A DNA stretch of 64,000 nucleotides from Zhengitettix transpicula. Lineage: Eukaryota; Arthropoda; Insecta; Orthoptera; Tetrigidae. Position 1 is the stretch's first letter; every line of letters starts with the position of its first letter. Location of the stretch: positions 158,379,032 through 158,443,031 of the forward strand of contig CM073591.1 in NCBI GenBank assembly GCA_037074705.1, given 5' to 3'. Shown here piece by piece: positions 24,800 through 35,514 of the stretch. Made by a program: the position numbers and the translations under genes. A model generated the notes under the pieces. That model worked only from the letters and a program-made list of their open reading frames with translations. It ran no database searches and had not been told where the DNA came from.

Positions 24800-26210
24800 A
24801 GAAGATGTACCAAAATTAAGAGAAGCCATGATTATTTACTTGATACGTCTATTCGAAATATCTATAAATAATTATGGTGTTACAGACGATTGCAGAAATA
24901 CGATTGTAGTACCCATTTATAAATCAGGTTCGCTATCTGATACTAGTAATTACAGGCCGGTTGCCATCACATCTGTGATAGACAAGCAATTTGAGCGCTT
25001 GATAGTCGAGTATTTGCTTAAGCACTGGGACGAAAGGGGATGGATTCACACCAGGGAACATGGCTTCAGACCTGGGTTCTCGAGAGAGACTCAATTGGCC
25101 ACGTTCTGTCAAGATCTATCGGACTCTGTTGTTATGGGGAGGGAAAATAATCGCGATAATTATAGATTTTTCTATATTCTTCGTCATCGTACCGCATGTT
25201 CTATCATTAAATAATTTAAAAGACTGAGATATTAGATATTCCAGTATTGAAGTGAATTCCTGAATTTCTAAAGAAGGTGCACTCAGAATTCGCACAAATG
25301 ACAAATTGTACGACTTTAAAAAATACGTCAGGGGTGCCGCAGGAACACATGATCGGTCTATTTATGTTCCTAGATTTTATAAGTGATTAAAACTGGATAT
25401 AAAATCATATATTAAACTTTTTCCGGTGATATATATCATTTATAGAGAAATCGCAAGCGTGGAGATTGCACGAATTCTTCAGGTTGACACGATCAAAATT
25501 TACCAGTGGTCAGTTTAAATAAACACAACAAAGAAGAAGGCATTTGTCTTTTCAAAAAATATGTTCCTCCAATTAAATATAAAATAAGGATCGAAGTAGT
25601 GACGGAATCCAACAGTTTCAAATATTTTGGAATCACGATTAGTAAGGAGCGAATCATTCAGCGAGGCCGCAGGTAACGGATGGAGAACTCTACACATTGT
25701 ACACATGGTCTAGAGGAAAATCTGACAGACCGCTGGTCTGGGGTTTTTCAGAGTATGGGGTAAAGTTTTGGAATCCAATGGAAATGATTAAACTCTAACG
25801 TGGGACTAAATAGAAAAACGGGATGAAAATTTGTTTGGGAGTCGATTCGAGAACAATCTTCATGAACATTTAGAGCCACTTAGAGAAAACAAGCGAGGAT
25901 TTGCGCAATATACAATCCCTCGTTTATATTTAAATTATGTCTATACCATAATAATATCGGTCAAGTGATTTGCTGTTATACGAGTAAACCGGCCTGGAAA
26001 TAAATAAAAAACTGCCAACTTATATCGGTAAAAATGATCATCCTTTCAAAATTAAAGAAAAGGGGAACGCCAGACGTAGGAAAATTTTCGTATATAAATA
26101 GTAAATGCGGGACAGAAATTCCTTGTCTGCAGAAATACTAAAGACTATTCCAAATTAGCGCTGATCAGTTTTGAAGTAGGCTAAGAAAACTGCAGCCAAC
26201 AGTTTGGTAC
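24800..26210 (+). pseudogene. Decayed LINE reverse transcriptase (CR1/Jockey-like)
   Basis: An open stretch (24828-25214) reads VVPIYKSGSLSDTSNYRPVA, then HGFRPGFSRETQLATFCQDL: the classic start of the reverse-transcriptase domain of CR1/Jockey-type LINEs. Later blocks continue in shifted frames: IIIDFS then VPH (about 25160-25200), SGVPQ then IGLFMFLDFISD (about 25330-25385), a ruined LFADD region (about 25420), TESNSFKYFGITISKE (about 25601-25650), GNGWRTLH (about 25674), then PTYIGKNDHPFKIK (about 26020) and ADQF plus RLRKLQPT near 26170-26200. So the RT domain and C-terminal region are there in order, but endonuclease and ORF1 are missing: a 5'-truncated, long-dead copy. A 64-bp block also found at 30532 lies inside it. 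Confidence 0.8.
25914..25977 (+). repeat. 64-bp shared block, copy 1
   Basis: Runs from AATCCCTCGTTTATATTTAA to CAAGTGATTTGCTGTT. It recurs at 30532-30595 with only a few substitutions and the same length. It lies inside the LINE remnant, between the part matching RGFAQ and the part matching the C-terminal KPAWK-like segment. It may be an insertion in that LINE or part of the LINE itself. Confidence 0.75.
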
Positions 26211-26499
26211 TTTATAATATTATTTCCTAATAATTTTCTTAATTTTTCTGCTCAGAGTAATTAAAATAAGTGAAGTGAATTATAACAAAAAAAATTCTAG
26301 AAAGCACGGAAATAGTTGGTTCCCGACTTCCTGTCGTGAACATTTTTTTTATAAAGTTCTTGTGTCTTTGAAAAGACTGTAATAATTGTTTAATGTTAAT
26401 CATATATATTATATCTATAATTTTACTATGATACACTACCTTTGTACATATATGTGTGCAACCACGATACTGTCCAAAAGTAGATAAAAGAATAATAAA

Positions 26500-26941
26500 A
26501 AAAATAAAATGAAATGCATCCACCTTTCTGTGTCACCTTCCAACAAACCATGTGTCAGACGTGGAATGTACACTTTGATCTTGTGTTGATGCAATATCGT
26601 TTGGATTGACCGACGTGACATTCTGGAAATTCTAACGTAATCGTATTGTTGACTTACTTGGCCTGGACTGGACTGGCCTGGACAGACAGACATACACCGA
26701 GTTCATTATCCACATTCCGTGCAGTCCTAGATCGCCCACCTCGGGGCACATTCAAAACAGAACCTTGCGTTTCAAATATGTGAATTAAATTCTGAACAGC
26801 CTTACCTGTTGGTGAATCTGACTTGAAATGGAATCCCCATTCCCTCAGTACAGCACTGACACCTCGTTGATACCTGACCTTCAGGGCAAAAATTCTTTCC
26901 TCGATCGTTAACATTTTCAACTGTTTCCTGCTCTTCCGCAC
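26500..26941 (-). pseudogene. Transposase helix-turn-helix remnant (mariner-related)
   Basis: On the minus strand from 26941 one reads QLKMLTIEERIFALKVRYQR, then SDSPTGKAVQNLIHIFETQG and SVLNVPRGGRSRTARNVDN: the paired helix-turn-helix N-terminus of DUF4817-type, Tc1/mariner-related transposases common in insects. A frameshift at about 26660-26690 leads into SQQYDYVRISRMS, IQTILHQHKIKVYIPRL and LLEGDTERWMHF, which finish the DNA-binding part. After about 26500 the frame becomes low-complexity hydrophobic sequence and the catalytic domain is not recognisable. A truncated and frame-shifted relic, different in sequence from the copy at 20656. Confidence 0.7.
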
Positions 26942-28691
26942 AGTACTACCAACGTAGAAACAAAACAGTTAAAAAGAAATAACAAAGCATTTTGTATAAC
27001 AAATTAAAATAATTTTAACTGTTGTGTACAGTAATTTTTGCGCCCCCGCGCTTATTACCGTAAAAGGATATGGTTTTAAATCAGAATGTGAACAAAATAT
27101 TCGCATTTTCTGAACGAAAGGTGCCAGAGAGAGTCAAAATGTAACTTTGTCATTTATACGTTTACATGTATTTATTACACGTAATATTTGGCTTTTATTG
27201 CTGCACCAAGATTATTTATTCGTGTCTCATTTACAAACTGATCACAATTGTGTCCTTAAAATATTACTACATTATAACTCAAGTAATTGAACTAACTCTT
27301 TATGTCTCGTCGGAGATTAATTAGTTCGGTTACTTATTAAATTTAATTTGATTTAGTTGTTCCATTAGTCCTCGTATGAGGAAATACGATACGTCATTAC
27401 ATAATATTACTGTATACTTATTGGATGATACAATTAGTAACAATCAGAAGTTAACATAAACATAAATAAAAATCGGGAACACAAATTTCCCTGTCCATCA
27501 TAACTAAAAGTACCATATAGTAATAATAAAGAAATAAAAATTCTTTGTTGCTTAGGGTGTAATATAATATTTACAGTATTCAAACAAATTCAATACGCTC
27601 TACATAAAAAATAAAAATTACAGAATTAGCTATCATAAAGTATGGAATTATACATCACAGAAGAATGAACACAAAACCTGACACACGCAAATTAGGAGGA
27701 CTTAGATGGCATACTTCATTATTTAACTGATAAATGTTGAAGGATCAGACCGTTCAACCAAGGAAAAATATTATGATTAAATTGGAAGTAAAGGTAAAAA
27801 GTAATAATTTAAAATTCCTCCTGTCTTGATACTGTAGTAAATTACATATATCATGTATTTAATTTTAGTTTTTTTTATGTGTAGTTTTAATTTTTTATTT
27901 ATCTATTTAAGAAAAGGGTATTCGTACGAAACCGCAGGTTTCAGGTCTTCAGCAGCATCCCTTTCAAGTACTTATTTTAAAGTTCCGCTAAGGTTATTGA
28001 CCGACAGGGCTTTTTTAATAGTTTCCGCTAAAGGTCTGTGTCTACGTGAGAATAGTTGCGGTTCAGGAATGTCCTACGGCTAGGAGCAAAACAAGCTCTT
28101 AGCAAAAATTTCCGATAAGAATGGGTACGGAATGTTTAATTTATCTGGTTGTGCGCGCGAGTACATAAATAAAATCACCCCGCCAAGTGACCAGCGAAGG
28201 GCAAAACGGGGGAAAATACCAGAAAATCACAGCCATCTTGGGGCGTGATTATGTAAAGGAAAAAATCTGATTGGTGCCCCAGCTACAGCACCAAGTTAAG
28301 GAGTACGGAGAGAGACGCTGAGGCAGAAACATCTCTCAGAGCTAGAAAGAGTAAAGGATTTCTCCGGACACAGTTAACGTTCGAGGACCTCTGAAGTTTG
28401 CAATGAGTAAATATTAACTGATGTATGTTCGGAGAGCTGAGCCAACGCGGAGTTTAGCCAGGAAAAACAATTTTGTAAGACGCGACACCAACCAGCGTTC
28501 ATCACCACGAGGGTCCCGGCTTCTAGATCTTCAGAGGCAGCGCAGCGTCGCACGTACAGCATCACCAGTTAACCAATTATTCTCACGCGGCACGGTATTC
28601 GGGGTTTATCATTCTAAAATTTTGGGGATTTAATTTCAGCGTTACGATTCTGGTGTTAAATTTTAATGGCGCGACATTTTATTATTTTTTG
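26942..28691. other. No recognised gene; GC-richer part at 28140-28620
   Basis: The first kilobase is AT-rich. The part at about 28140-28620, just before the tandem array, is GC-richer and holds short frames on both strands (28374-28565 minus, 28421-28633 plus) that match nothing known to me. It could be the unique end of the element from which the array units derive. Confidence 0.4.
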
Positions 28692-29560
28692 ATTATGGCG
28701 TAATTTTCTAAGCACCACAGTCAACCTGAGATAGGTCCATGCCCACTAGCCGGAGCATTAAACCTCGATGTACAGTTTGTAAATAGTATTTTTTATATTG
28801 AATAAAAAAAAATTATATGCCTTTAAAGATTTCAAGTTTTCATTTTTTTATATAATTATTTTTTAATTATGGCGTAATTTTCGAAGCACCGCAGTCAACC
28901 TGAGATAGGTCCATGCCCACTAGCCGGAGCATTAAACCTCGATGTATACAGTTTGTAAGTAGTATTTTTTATATTATATAAAAAAAAATTATATATCTTT
29001 AGAAATTTTAAGTTTTTATTTTTTTATATAATTATTTTTAATTATGGCGTAATTTTCTAAGCACCACAGTCAACCTGAGATAGGTCCATATCCACTAGCC
29101 GGAGCATTAAACCTCGATGTATACAGTTTGTAAATAGTATTTTTTATATTATATAAAATAAAATTATATGCCTTTAAAGATTTCAGGAATTCATTTTTTT
29201 ATATAATTATTTTTTAATTAGGGCGTAATTTTCGAAGCACCACAGTCAACCTGAGATAGGTCCATATCCACTAGCCGGAGCATTAAACCTCGATGTATAC
29301 AGTTTGTAAATAGTATTTTTTATATTATATAAAATAAAATTATATGCCTTTAAAGATTTCAAGAATTCATTTTTTTATATAATTATTTTTTAATTATGGC
29401 GTAAAATTTCGAAGCACCACAGTCAACCTGAGATAGGTCCATGCCCACTAGTCGGCGCATTAAACCTCGATGTATACAGTTTGTAAATAGTATTTTTTAT
29501 ATTATATAAAAAAATTATATGCTTTTAAAGATTTCAAGTTTTCATTTTTTTTATAATAGA
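28692..29560 (+). repeat. Tandem array, five copies of a ~175-bp unit
   Basis: Five head-to-tail copies start at ATTATGGCGTAA near 28692, 28866, 29041, 29217 and 29393, so the period is 174-176 bases. Each holds a conserved core of about 75 bases (AAGCACCRCAGTCAACCTGA, then GATAGGTCCAT, CACTAGYCGGMGCATTAAAC, CTCGATGTA, CAGTTTGTAA) and a more variable AT-rich half ending TTCATTTTTTTATATAATTA. Differences are few and shared by neighbouring copies, as expected for unequal crossing-over. A minisatellite or short satellite array. Confidence 0.95.
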
Positions 29561-29779
29561 TCATGAATAGAGATTTCAAGTTTTCATTTTTTTATATAAA
29601 AGATCCCATCCCCTTTAAATGTTGTTAACCTTTTTAAAATATGAATATTGTTATGATAAGAAGGTGAAAGTCATGAATAGAGATTTCAAGTTTTCATTTT
29701 TTTATATAAAAGATCCCACCCTCTTCAATGTGGTTAACCTTTTTAAAATATGAATGTTGTTATGAAAAGAAGGTGAAAG
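29561..29779 (+). repeat. Two-copy 110-bp tandem duplication
   Basis: Copies begin TCATGAATAGAGATTTCAAG at 29561 and 29671. Each contains AAAGATCCCA, GGTTAACC or GTTAACC, TTTTTAAAATATGAAT and AGAAGGTGAAAG. The start of each (GATTTCAAGTTTTCATTTTT) is also present in the AT-rich half of the adjoining ~175-bp units, so both arrays share a module and probably arose from the same ancestral sequence. Confidence 0.9.
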
Positions 29780-31878
29780 TAAAATAAAGGAGAGAGTTAC
29801 CACAATACGCAGGGGAAAAAATGAAAATGTTTGGCATAATCACTTTTGAAGTATCTTATCGGGGTGAAGAGTAAACGAATCATGACGGAAACTGCATCTT
29901 AGGAATAGATTTGTGAAATCGGTAGTATGTGAAGCGACCACAGGTGGCTTAATCCAGACCCTCGAGACTTGCCTGGGCTGTGACTCCGTAATGGCCGATC
30001 TGTATGCGGCCCGCGCTCCCGGGAAATAACATTTAAACTCCTCAAGTCGTAGTTGCGGCTGGCTGGGACTGAGGCTGCAATGCTTGCCACTCTCTGTAAT
30101 TTACGCACGCAAAAACTGGCTCTAATTATTTCCCTTTAAAGAAACTTAAACGACGCGCTCAGAGGCTCTAAGCAAAAATAATTGTGTCACGTCAGAAAAC
30201 GTTTACGTATGAACACTGTTGGAATACTAGAAGCGACTGTGAAATTTAATATTAAATATAATGTCCAAGTTTGTATATTTACAACATAATTGATGTGGAA
30301 ATTTTATTAGCACAGTAGGAGTTAAGTTGCTATATTGTAGAATGGTTGCATCCAAAATCTCCATACGTTTAAAATACATGTTTATCATACAATATATACG
30401 CTTAAAAACTCAGAATGGTGTTAATTTAAGAATATTAGTTATAAAAAATATATCAATGAAGGCTGCAAATAACATTTTCAAATTTCAACATGAACGTTAC
30501 ATAATTTTTTCTTAACACAAATCCTTATTCTAATCCCTCGTTTATATTTAAATTATGTCTGTAGCATAATAATATCGGTCAAGTGATTTTCTGTTTCTAA
30601 TATAACTAATGATATATAGGATACAAGAACTAAACGAAAATATAAATATTCAAATGTAATAAAAATCGGAGAAAAATATATTGTTGGCTCGAGTATTTCC
30701 TGATTCATACATCAAAATTAATGTTCATAATTCAATTAATTGTCCTCAACTACATACTCATGTCTACTTAGATACATTTAATTACATTTCAGGCTTTTGA
30801 CATCATAAGAATATAACGGAAAAAGTATTTAAAATTTTCAACGTTTAAATAAAATTGAACATAATTATATGCACTATTATTAATTTACTTTAACAAGTTT
30901 GTATACAAATCCAATGTTAGGTTTTTAACAGGAATATGCTTTTCACATGGCATCAATGTAAAAAAAAATCGTTACGATAAAGGTAACTGTAACGCTGTCG
31001 AAGTTACACCTGTTGAGAGAGAGGTAACGTATAAATCGTGAATGCAATTTATTTCGTGGAGGCCCTGAACTTCTTCAACAGCGTCTTTATATCTGTATCA
31101 TGTACATCCTGTATGTCTCATACCAGTTCAACATCTAGGATCACTCAGTTATAATCTTTTACAACTATGATATATATGTAGGTACTACAAAGACGTGTCC
31201 AATTACGTTGTTTATAATATATTCTGGGTGCCGAGGTTATGGAAAGTTCACCGTACTTCCAACGATACTCAACGAAATTGCGTGTCATCTCCTCATATTA
31301 TTGTCTTCTTACAAGTTGTACTAAATCCCTATCATTTATATACTTTGTGTGCATGCACTGATAAGAGCAGATAACGGGGCCTAACTACAACAGTATTGTT
31401 TTCTAAATCACTCGTGTCGCAAATTACCCAATTATAACCATAAACAAGGCCAGAAACGTATTCCTGAAACGAAGTCAATTACGAAATTCAACAAATTTCT
31501 TCCGGTTTACTCTTCATTAATTAATAACTGCTGTTTTTCTAAAGAGCATTCTTATCAAATGAATATGATAAATTAATTATAACTGTACAAATATTGGTTT
31601 ACAATATTATATTGTAAATTATTTAATGGAAAGTAAAACCACATTTATCTCCAGAGGTTAAATATTCCTGATGTGGTAGGGTTTCAAAGTAGCGAGAGCA
31701 AGGTCACCTGAAAATTCAACTTCCAAACACTATCAAATGATAGTCTGTCTCAAACCATGGAACTGTTAAAGCTAAAACCAGAGGTGAACAAGAATAAACC
31801 AAATGTTATATAAGATAAGTACTGAGAAGAGAGCAGTGGGTTTAGGATTTCTAAAATCGTTTAAAGTAACGTGACTGG
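29780..31878. other. No recognised gene
   Basis: A GC-richer patch at about 29890-30130 is unassigned. Otherwise AT-rich. It contains the second copy of the 64-bp block (30532-30595). Confidence 0.4.
30532..30595 (+). repeat. 64-bp shared block, copy 2
   Basis: Near-identical to 25914-25977 (only about four substitutions) and in the same orientation. No other LINE sequence is seen around it here. Confidence 0.75.

Positions 31879-31908
<30 letters not shown>
31879..31908. repeat. TA microsatellite
   Basis: TA tract at the 3' edge of LTR-like unit E4. Confidence 0.85.
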
Positions 31909-31910
<2 letters not shown>

Positions 31911-32941
31911 AAGATATTTATTTAACTAATTAATTTCCACACGTTGGTGACACCAAAAAACGTTATAAACACTTATGAATTAATTAATTAAACACTTTAT
32001 TGCAAAAGATTAATTAATGATTTGAATTCCATAGTTGGTTTATGAATCAATTATATTCATTTTTATTTAAAGTGAAAGATTGCAAAATAATTACAAAATT
32101 CTTAAGAAACTTTACAAGACAATTTATTTTTATTCAGTTGAAATTTACAACATTTTTTAAATGAAATTATTTAAATTTAAAGTTTTTCAATTTTATAGAT
32201 TTTACAACTCTTTTCTCCGGGTCATTTATCTGGGTCTTCTAAGTAAAGAAACAACCTTTATATTTACGTTACACAATCAAATTCCTTTACAACCTAAGAA
32301 GTTAAACAATCAAATAAAACGTGCAATCGAAATCTGACGACTTTACCTTTAATTATCGTTTACAAAACTTGATCAAATTTGTTCGTACTTACAAAACATG
32401 TGCTGATACTAGGCTTAACTCTCATGGGCTCGGGCTCACCTCACTATTCACAATAAAAGGCCATAAAATCACTGAATTTACATGGATTAAAAAATTCTGT
32501 CGTAACTGTGGATCTCCTCTGGAAACTGGAAGCTGTAAACTCCTTCTGGATTATTGGATGGACAAATTGTTCCGAATTATTTCTCTCTGGAATTGGTGGC
32601 GGTCACAGTACTTATAGATTTTTATTTCGGCGTGATTTATTTGATTACTGCTTGTAACTTCTTCGTTGAAAATTTACTGTCCAAAACTTCTTCCTCCAAT
32701 TTAACTTTTAATCTTTCCGGATGAATTTGTGCCTGCCATCCAGCTCGCTGTCTGGTTTTCAACTTCCTACTTGACTTCCAACATCCGACTCGACTTCCAG
32801 CACCCGACTGTTCTTTCAGAAAGCGCTCGCGGCCAAACAAAGCTCGCCTATACATTGTCGCCTTTGAAATTGCGGCCGCTAACAATCCACCACAAATATC
32901 CAATTATGAAAATCATTAATGGTCTCTAATTAGTATTACAA
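31909..32941 (-). mobile_element. LTR-like unit E4 (solo LTR)
   Basis: Minus strand: starts TTGTAATACTAATTAGAGAC at 32941 and proceeds GTGGATTGTTAGCGG, AAAGGCGACAATGTATAGG, GAGCTTTGTTTGGCCGC, a GTCGTCAGATTTCG module (about 32325), TGACCCGGAGAAAAGAG (about 32208-32224) and CCAACGTGTGG (about 31937-31947), ending at a TA tract. The first 200 bases closely match E7 at the right edge of the window, where the same order is seen. About 1.03 kb. The GC-rich, purine-rich 5' half contains an 88-residue open frame (32637-32903, minus) without known similarity. Interpreted as a solo LTR; no internal region is attached. Confidence 0.6.
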
Positions 32942-32953
32942 TATATGTATATG
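32942..32953. repeat. Short TA-rich spacer between head-to-head LTR-like units
   Basis: Twelve bases, TATATGTATATG, separate the starts of E4 (minus) and E5 (plus). Confidence 0.7.
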
Positions 32954-33638
32954 TTGTAGAGACCACCAATGTGTAATGAAAGGATTTTTTTTGTAAAATA
33001 TTTAATATTTGTATTGTCTGCGTAATACTGACCATATCATTGTAAGTAACAGTCAGCGTGGGGGAAGAATGCGGAGATTGGAATGTTTCCAGTCTCTATT
33101 GTTGTCGGCGGCGTGTGTGATACTGAGGGCTTTGGCAATATAGTTAGTCTGTTCTGGGCAGTGACTAAGTAACGGTCGAGCAAGGCTGGGTAACGGCTCA
33201 TAATGGTCGCATTCAGCCTAGGATATTAAATAACCTGTAAAGTCGGCAGATACAAGTAGGGCGAAAAAAGTTCTGGAACAAATGTTGGAGACGTGTCCGG
33301 TCAGTTGGCCAGAAATTTTAGCAACGTTAACTAACGAGATGTGCAGATTTAAGTGGTGAACAGTGAATAACTGCTAAATAAAATTTCAGTGTGGTGCGAG
33401 AGCAGCTATGGTATGGCATAGTATGTAAAAATCTTCCATTGTAAACCTTATAAAAAAATTGCGTGCCGTCCGATTTCTTTAAATTTCTGTAAATCTCTCT
33501 GTATTTCAGATTTTAGATTTTGTTATATTGACTGTTATTGTAAGTTTATTTATATTTTTGTAACATTTCTGTTGTTCTTTAATTTGGTAATAAAATATTA
33601 CTATAACTGTTTGTGAACCATTTTTTAAATTGTTACAA
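32954..33638 (+). mobile_element. LTR-like unit E5 (solo LTR)
   Basis: Starts TTGTAGAGACCACCAATGTG, comparable to the TTGTAATACTAATTAGAGAC start of E4, and ends AAATTGTTACAA, followed after four bases by a TA tract. Contains GCCGTCCGATTTC at about 33463, comparable to the GTCAGATTTC module of its relatives, and an AATAAA at about 33377. Shorter (0.69 kb) and more diverged than E4 and E6, so probably a second subfamily. No coding content. Confidence 0.5.
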
Positions 33639-33640
33639 TG

Positions 33641-33667
33641 AATATATATATATATATATATATATAT
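33641..33667. repeat. TA microsatellite
   Basis: TA tract at the 3' edge of unit E5. Confidence 0.85.
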
Positions 33668-33815
33668 TCCTTGTAGTATTAAATACAAATATGATAAAAA
33701 TAGCATTATCCTCTATCTCAATGTATGTCTTTCCAATTCAGCAGATATATGGGGAATAAGTGTGTAAGAAAATATTGGCACGTAGGCTAAGGCAAAAAAA
33801 CAGTAAGACTGGGAA

Positions 33816-34148
33816 TTGAAAAGAAAGAAAACTGGTTGTATGCTTGTGACAACATTGCTACCACCTGCTCCCCCAATACTGAAGCTCGTCTCCTGCAAAT
33901 GCAACAAAAACTGCCAGAAACATCGTGACCGTGGGAAGGGTGGACTTAAATGCTGCAACTTATGTCTCAACAGCGGAAAAACTTGTGACAACATGATAGT
34001 CGTTTGCGAGGACCAACTCCAAGACGAGCTGGAACTGGAGAACGAGTTTCAGCTGGTTAAACCACTCCTCGTAACTGATCAAGACAAGGCGACTTTTCAA
34101 GATGTCTCCACAGTTCATTCATTTTTAACCTTCGAATTTACACTGTAG
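33816..34148 (+). pseudogene. Cysteine-rich (CXC-like) transposon-derived ORF fragment
   Basis: An open frame of 110 residues without a convincing start codon. It reads PPAPPILKLVSCKCNKNCQK, then KGGLKCCNLCLNSGKTCDN, followed by an acidic stretch around DELELENE. The C-x-C-x3-C ... GGLxC ... C ... C-D-N layout resembles the Cys-rich, tesmin/CXC-like domain that ends certain insect transposon-encoded proteins, where the upstream part usually reads as a leucine-rich LLKLxSC and an acidic tail follows. Two of the expected cysteines appear replaced (RHRD-like stretch in the middle). It is probably a C-terminal relic, since no upstream coding part is seen; the preceding 150 bases are AT-rich. The family identity is from memory of the motif. 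Confidence 0.5.
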
Positions 34149-34685
34149 TAAATATAATATCTGTCATAATTAACGAATATAATAATGACATGAAAAAAAA
34201 CGTCATTTTGATTTAGATTTTGTTTTTTTCAATGTTGTCGTTGTTGATAAACAACTGTAGCCTTCAAAGAAACGGATGCGTACTCTAAGGAAACAGACGT
34301 CCAGGTGCTTCCAATTCAATTTTTTTAAAATATGAAATACGTTATTCCTTCCTTTTTCAATAAACATATACAAATGTTAAAAAGTCGTCATATTTATTAG
34401 CAGTAACTGGGGATTATATAGAATGGCATTGTCACAGGATCATCGTTCTGATTTTTTGGCCTTGGATGTCAGTGGGACCGAAAATGACAAATATATAAAA
34501 AAAAATTAATTTTTATCTCCTTAATTTCATATAATGTAAGCGTTTACAAAAAATGGCTGATTTATGAGTCATTATTTTTGTAAAAGAAATTGGAAAATTT
34601 TCGTTTTTAACTCTTATTTCGTTTCTAACATCTAACTCTATGGTTCTCTCGCGGCTGTAGCGATAACCGGACCAAAATAATTAAA
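34149..34685. other. No recognised gene
   Basis: AT-rich spacer between the Cys-rich relic and the Rep1 pair; nothing recognised. Confidence 0.4.
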
Positions 34686-34951
34686 TCACATCCCTCTCCC
34701 ACCATCGGAAGGGCGTGGGGCAAGTACCAAATGTCCGACCGACCTGATGCAGGTTTTTATAGGGTTTGTCCTTGCATTACTTTTAGGCGAATGCCGGGTA
34801 GGATCCTTAAACTATAGCCCGGGGGCCCTAGTTAACCCTTGGCTACCTTCCTCCACCATTCCGTATCCTCCCTTTCAAATCCCTTTCCTATGCTATAAGA
34901 GGGGAGTTGCCACTATGTGGATTACCCTATACATAGCCTGTCTATATCTCC
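34686..34951 (-). repeat. Rep1 copy, truncated, minus orientation
   Basis: Contains the 3' (A-run) half of Rep1: CCCTCTCCCACCATCGGAAG, GACCTGATGCAGG, GCGAATGCCGGGTAGGATCC, ACTATAGCCCGGGGGCCCTA, GGCTACCTTCCTCCACC, GAGGGGAGTTGCC, then an eroded CATGTAGCCTGT and AAAAAAAA. The other half of the unit is missing. Confidence 0.85.
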
Positions 34952-34973
34952 AAAAAAAATTTAAGACACCATT
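34952..34973. repeat. Flanking duplication, copy 1
   Basis: AAAAAAAATTTAAGACACCATT. It lies between the two Rep1 copies and recurs, one T shorter, at 35495-35514 after the second copy. Either a target-site duplication of the second copy including the A-run, or the trace of a tandem duplication of Rep1 plus its flank. Confidence 0.6.
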
Positions 34974-35494
34974 CAAGGCTGTCTGCAAGGGCTATTCTCT
35001 CGCAGGCATTACCTTGTAGGAGTGACAGGAAGTAGCTACCTTTGGGGATGACTTTTCCTCTCTCCGTTTTCGAACTAAGGTTCGCACAAGCCGGGGCACC
35101 TCTGCCTGTTTTGAGAGGTGTATGTTCAGGGGGCATACGGCATACGGTAAGAGTTGTTCGCTGTTCCCAATGGAACAGCCGGTCAGCTGCCTCCTAAACT
35201 GGTCGAGGTACGGAGAAGGGAATGCTGCGACCCCACAGAAAACTCTTCTCCCGATATAGGAAGGGCGTGGGACAAGTACCCAATGTCTGACCTATCTGAT
35301 GCACGTTTTTATAGGGTTTTCCCTGCATTACTTTTAGGCGAATGCCGGGTAGGATCCTAAAACTATAGCCCAGGGGCCCTAGTTAACCCTTGGCTACCTT
35401 CCTCTACCCTTCCGCATCCCCAATTTCAAATCCCTTCCTATGCTATTAAAGGGGAGCTGCCACCATGTAGATTACTCTCATGTAGCTTATTACC
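34974..35494 (-). repeat. Rep1 copy, near full length, minus orientation
   Basis: Includes the hairpin end (CTGCAAGGG ... CTCTCGCAG at 34980-35005, one arm mutated), CTACCTTTGGGGATGAC, GAACTAAGGTTCGCAC, CTGTTTTGAGAGGTGTATGT, ATACGGTAAGAGTTGTTCGC, CCTCCTAAACTGGTCGAGG, the GCTGCGACCCCACAG segment, CTTTTAGGCGAATGCCGGGT, GGCTACCTTCCTCTACCC, ATTAAAGGGGAGCTGCC and CTCATGTAGCTTATTACC, and finishes in an A-run. About 520 bases. The flank AAATTAAGACACCATT follows immediately. Confidence 0.9.
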
Positions 35495-35514
35495 ATAAAA
35501 AAATTAAGACACCA
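35495..35514. repeat. Flanking duplication, copy 2
   Basis: AAAAAAATTAAGACACCATT, the near-identical partner of 34952-34973. Confidence 0.6.

Noticed and set aside
28692..29560. CRISPR array
   Set aside because: Units of about 175 bases repeat over their whole length without unique spacers; this is a eukaryotic tandem repeat.
32637..32903. 88-residue minus-strand frame in E4 as a retrotransposon protein
   Set aside because: It lies inside the LTR-like unit, shows no gag or pol motif, and is not preserved in E7.
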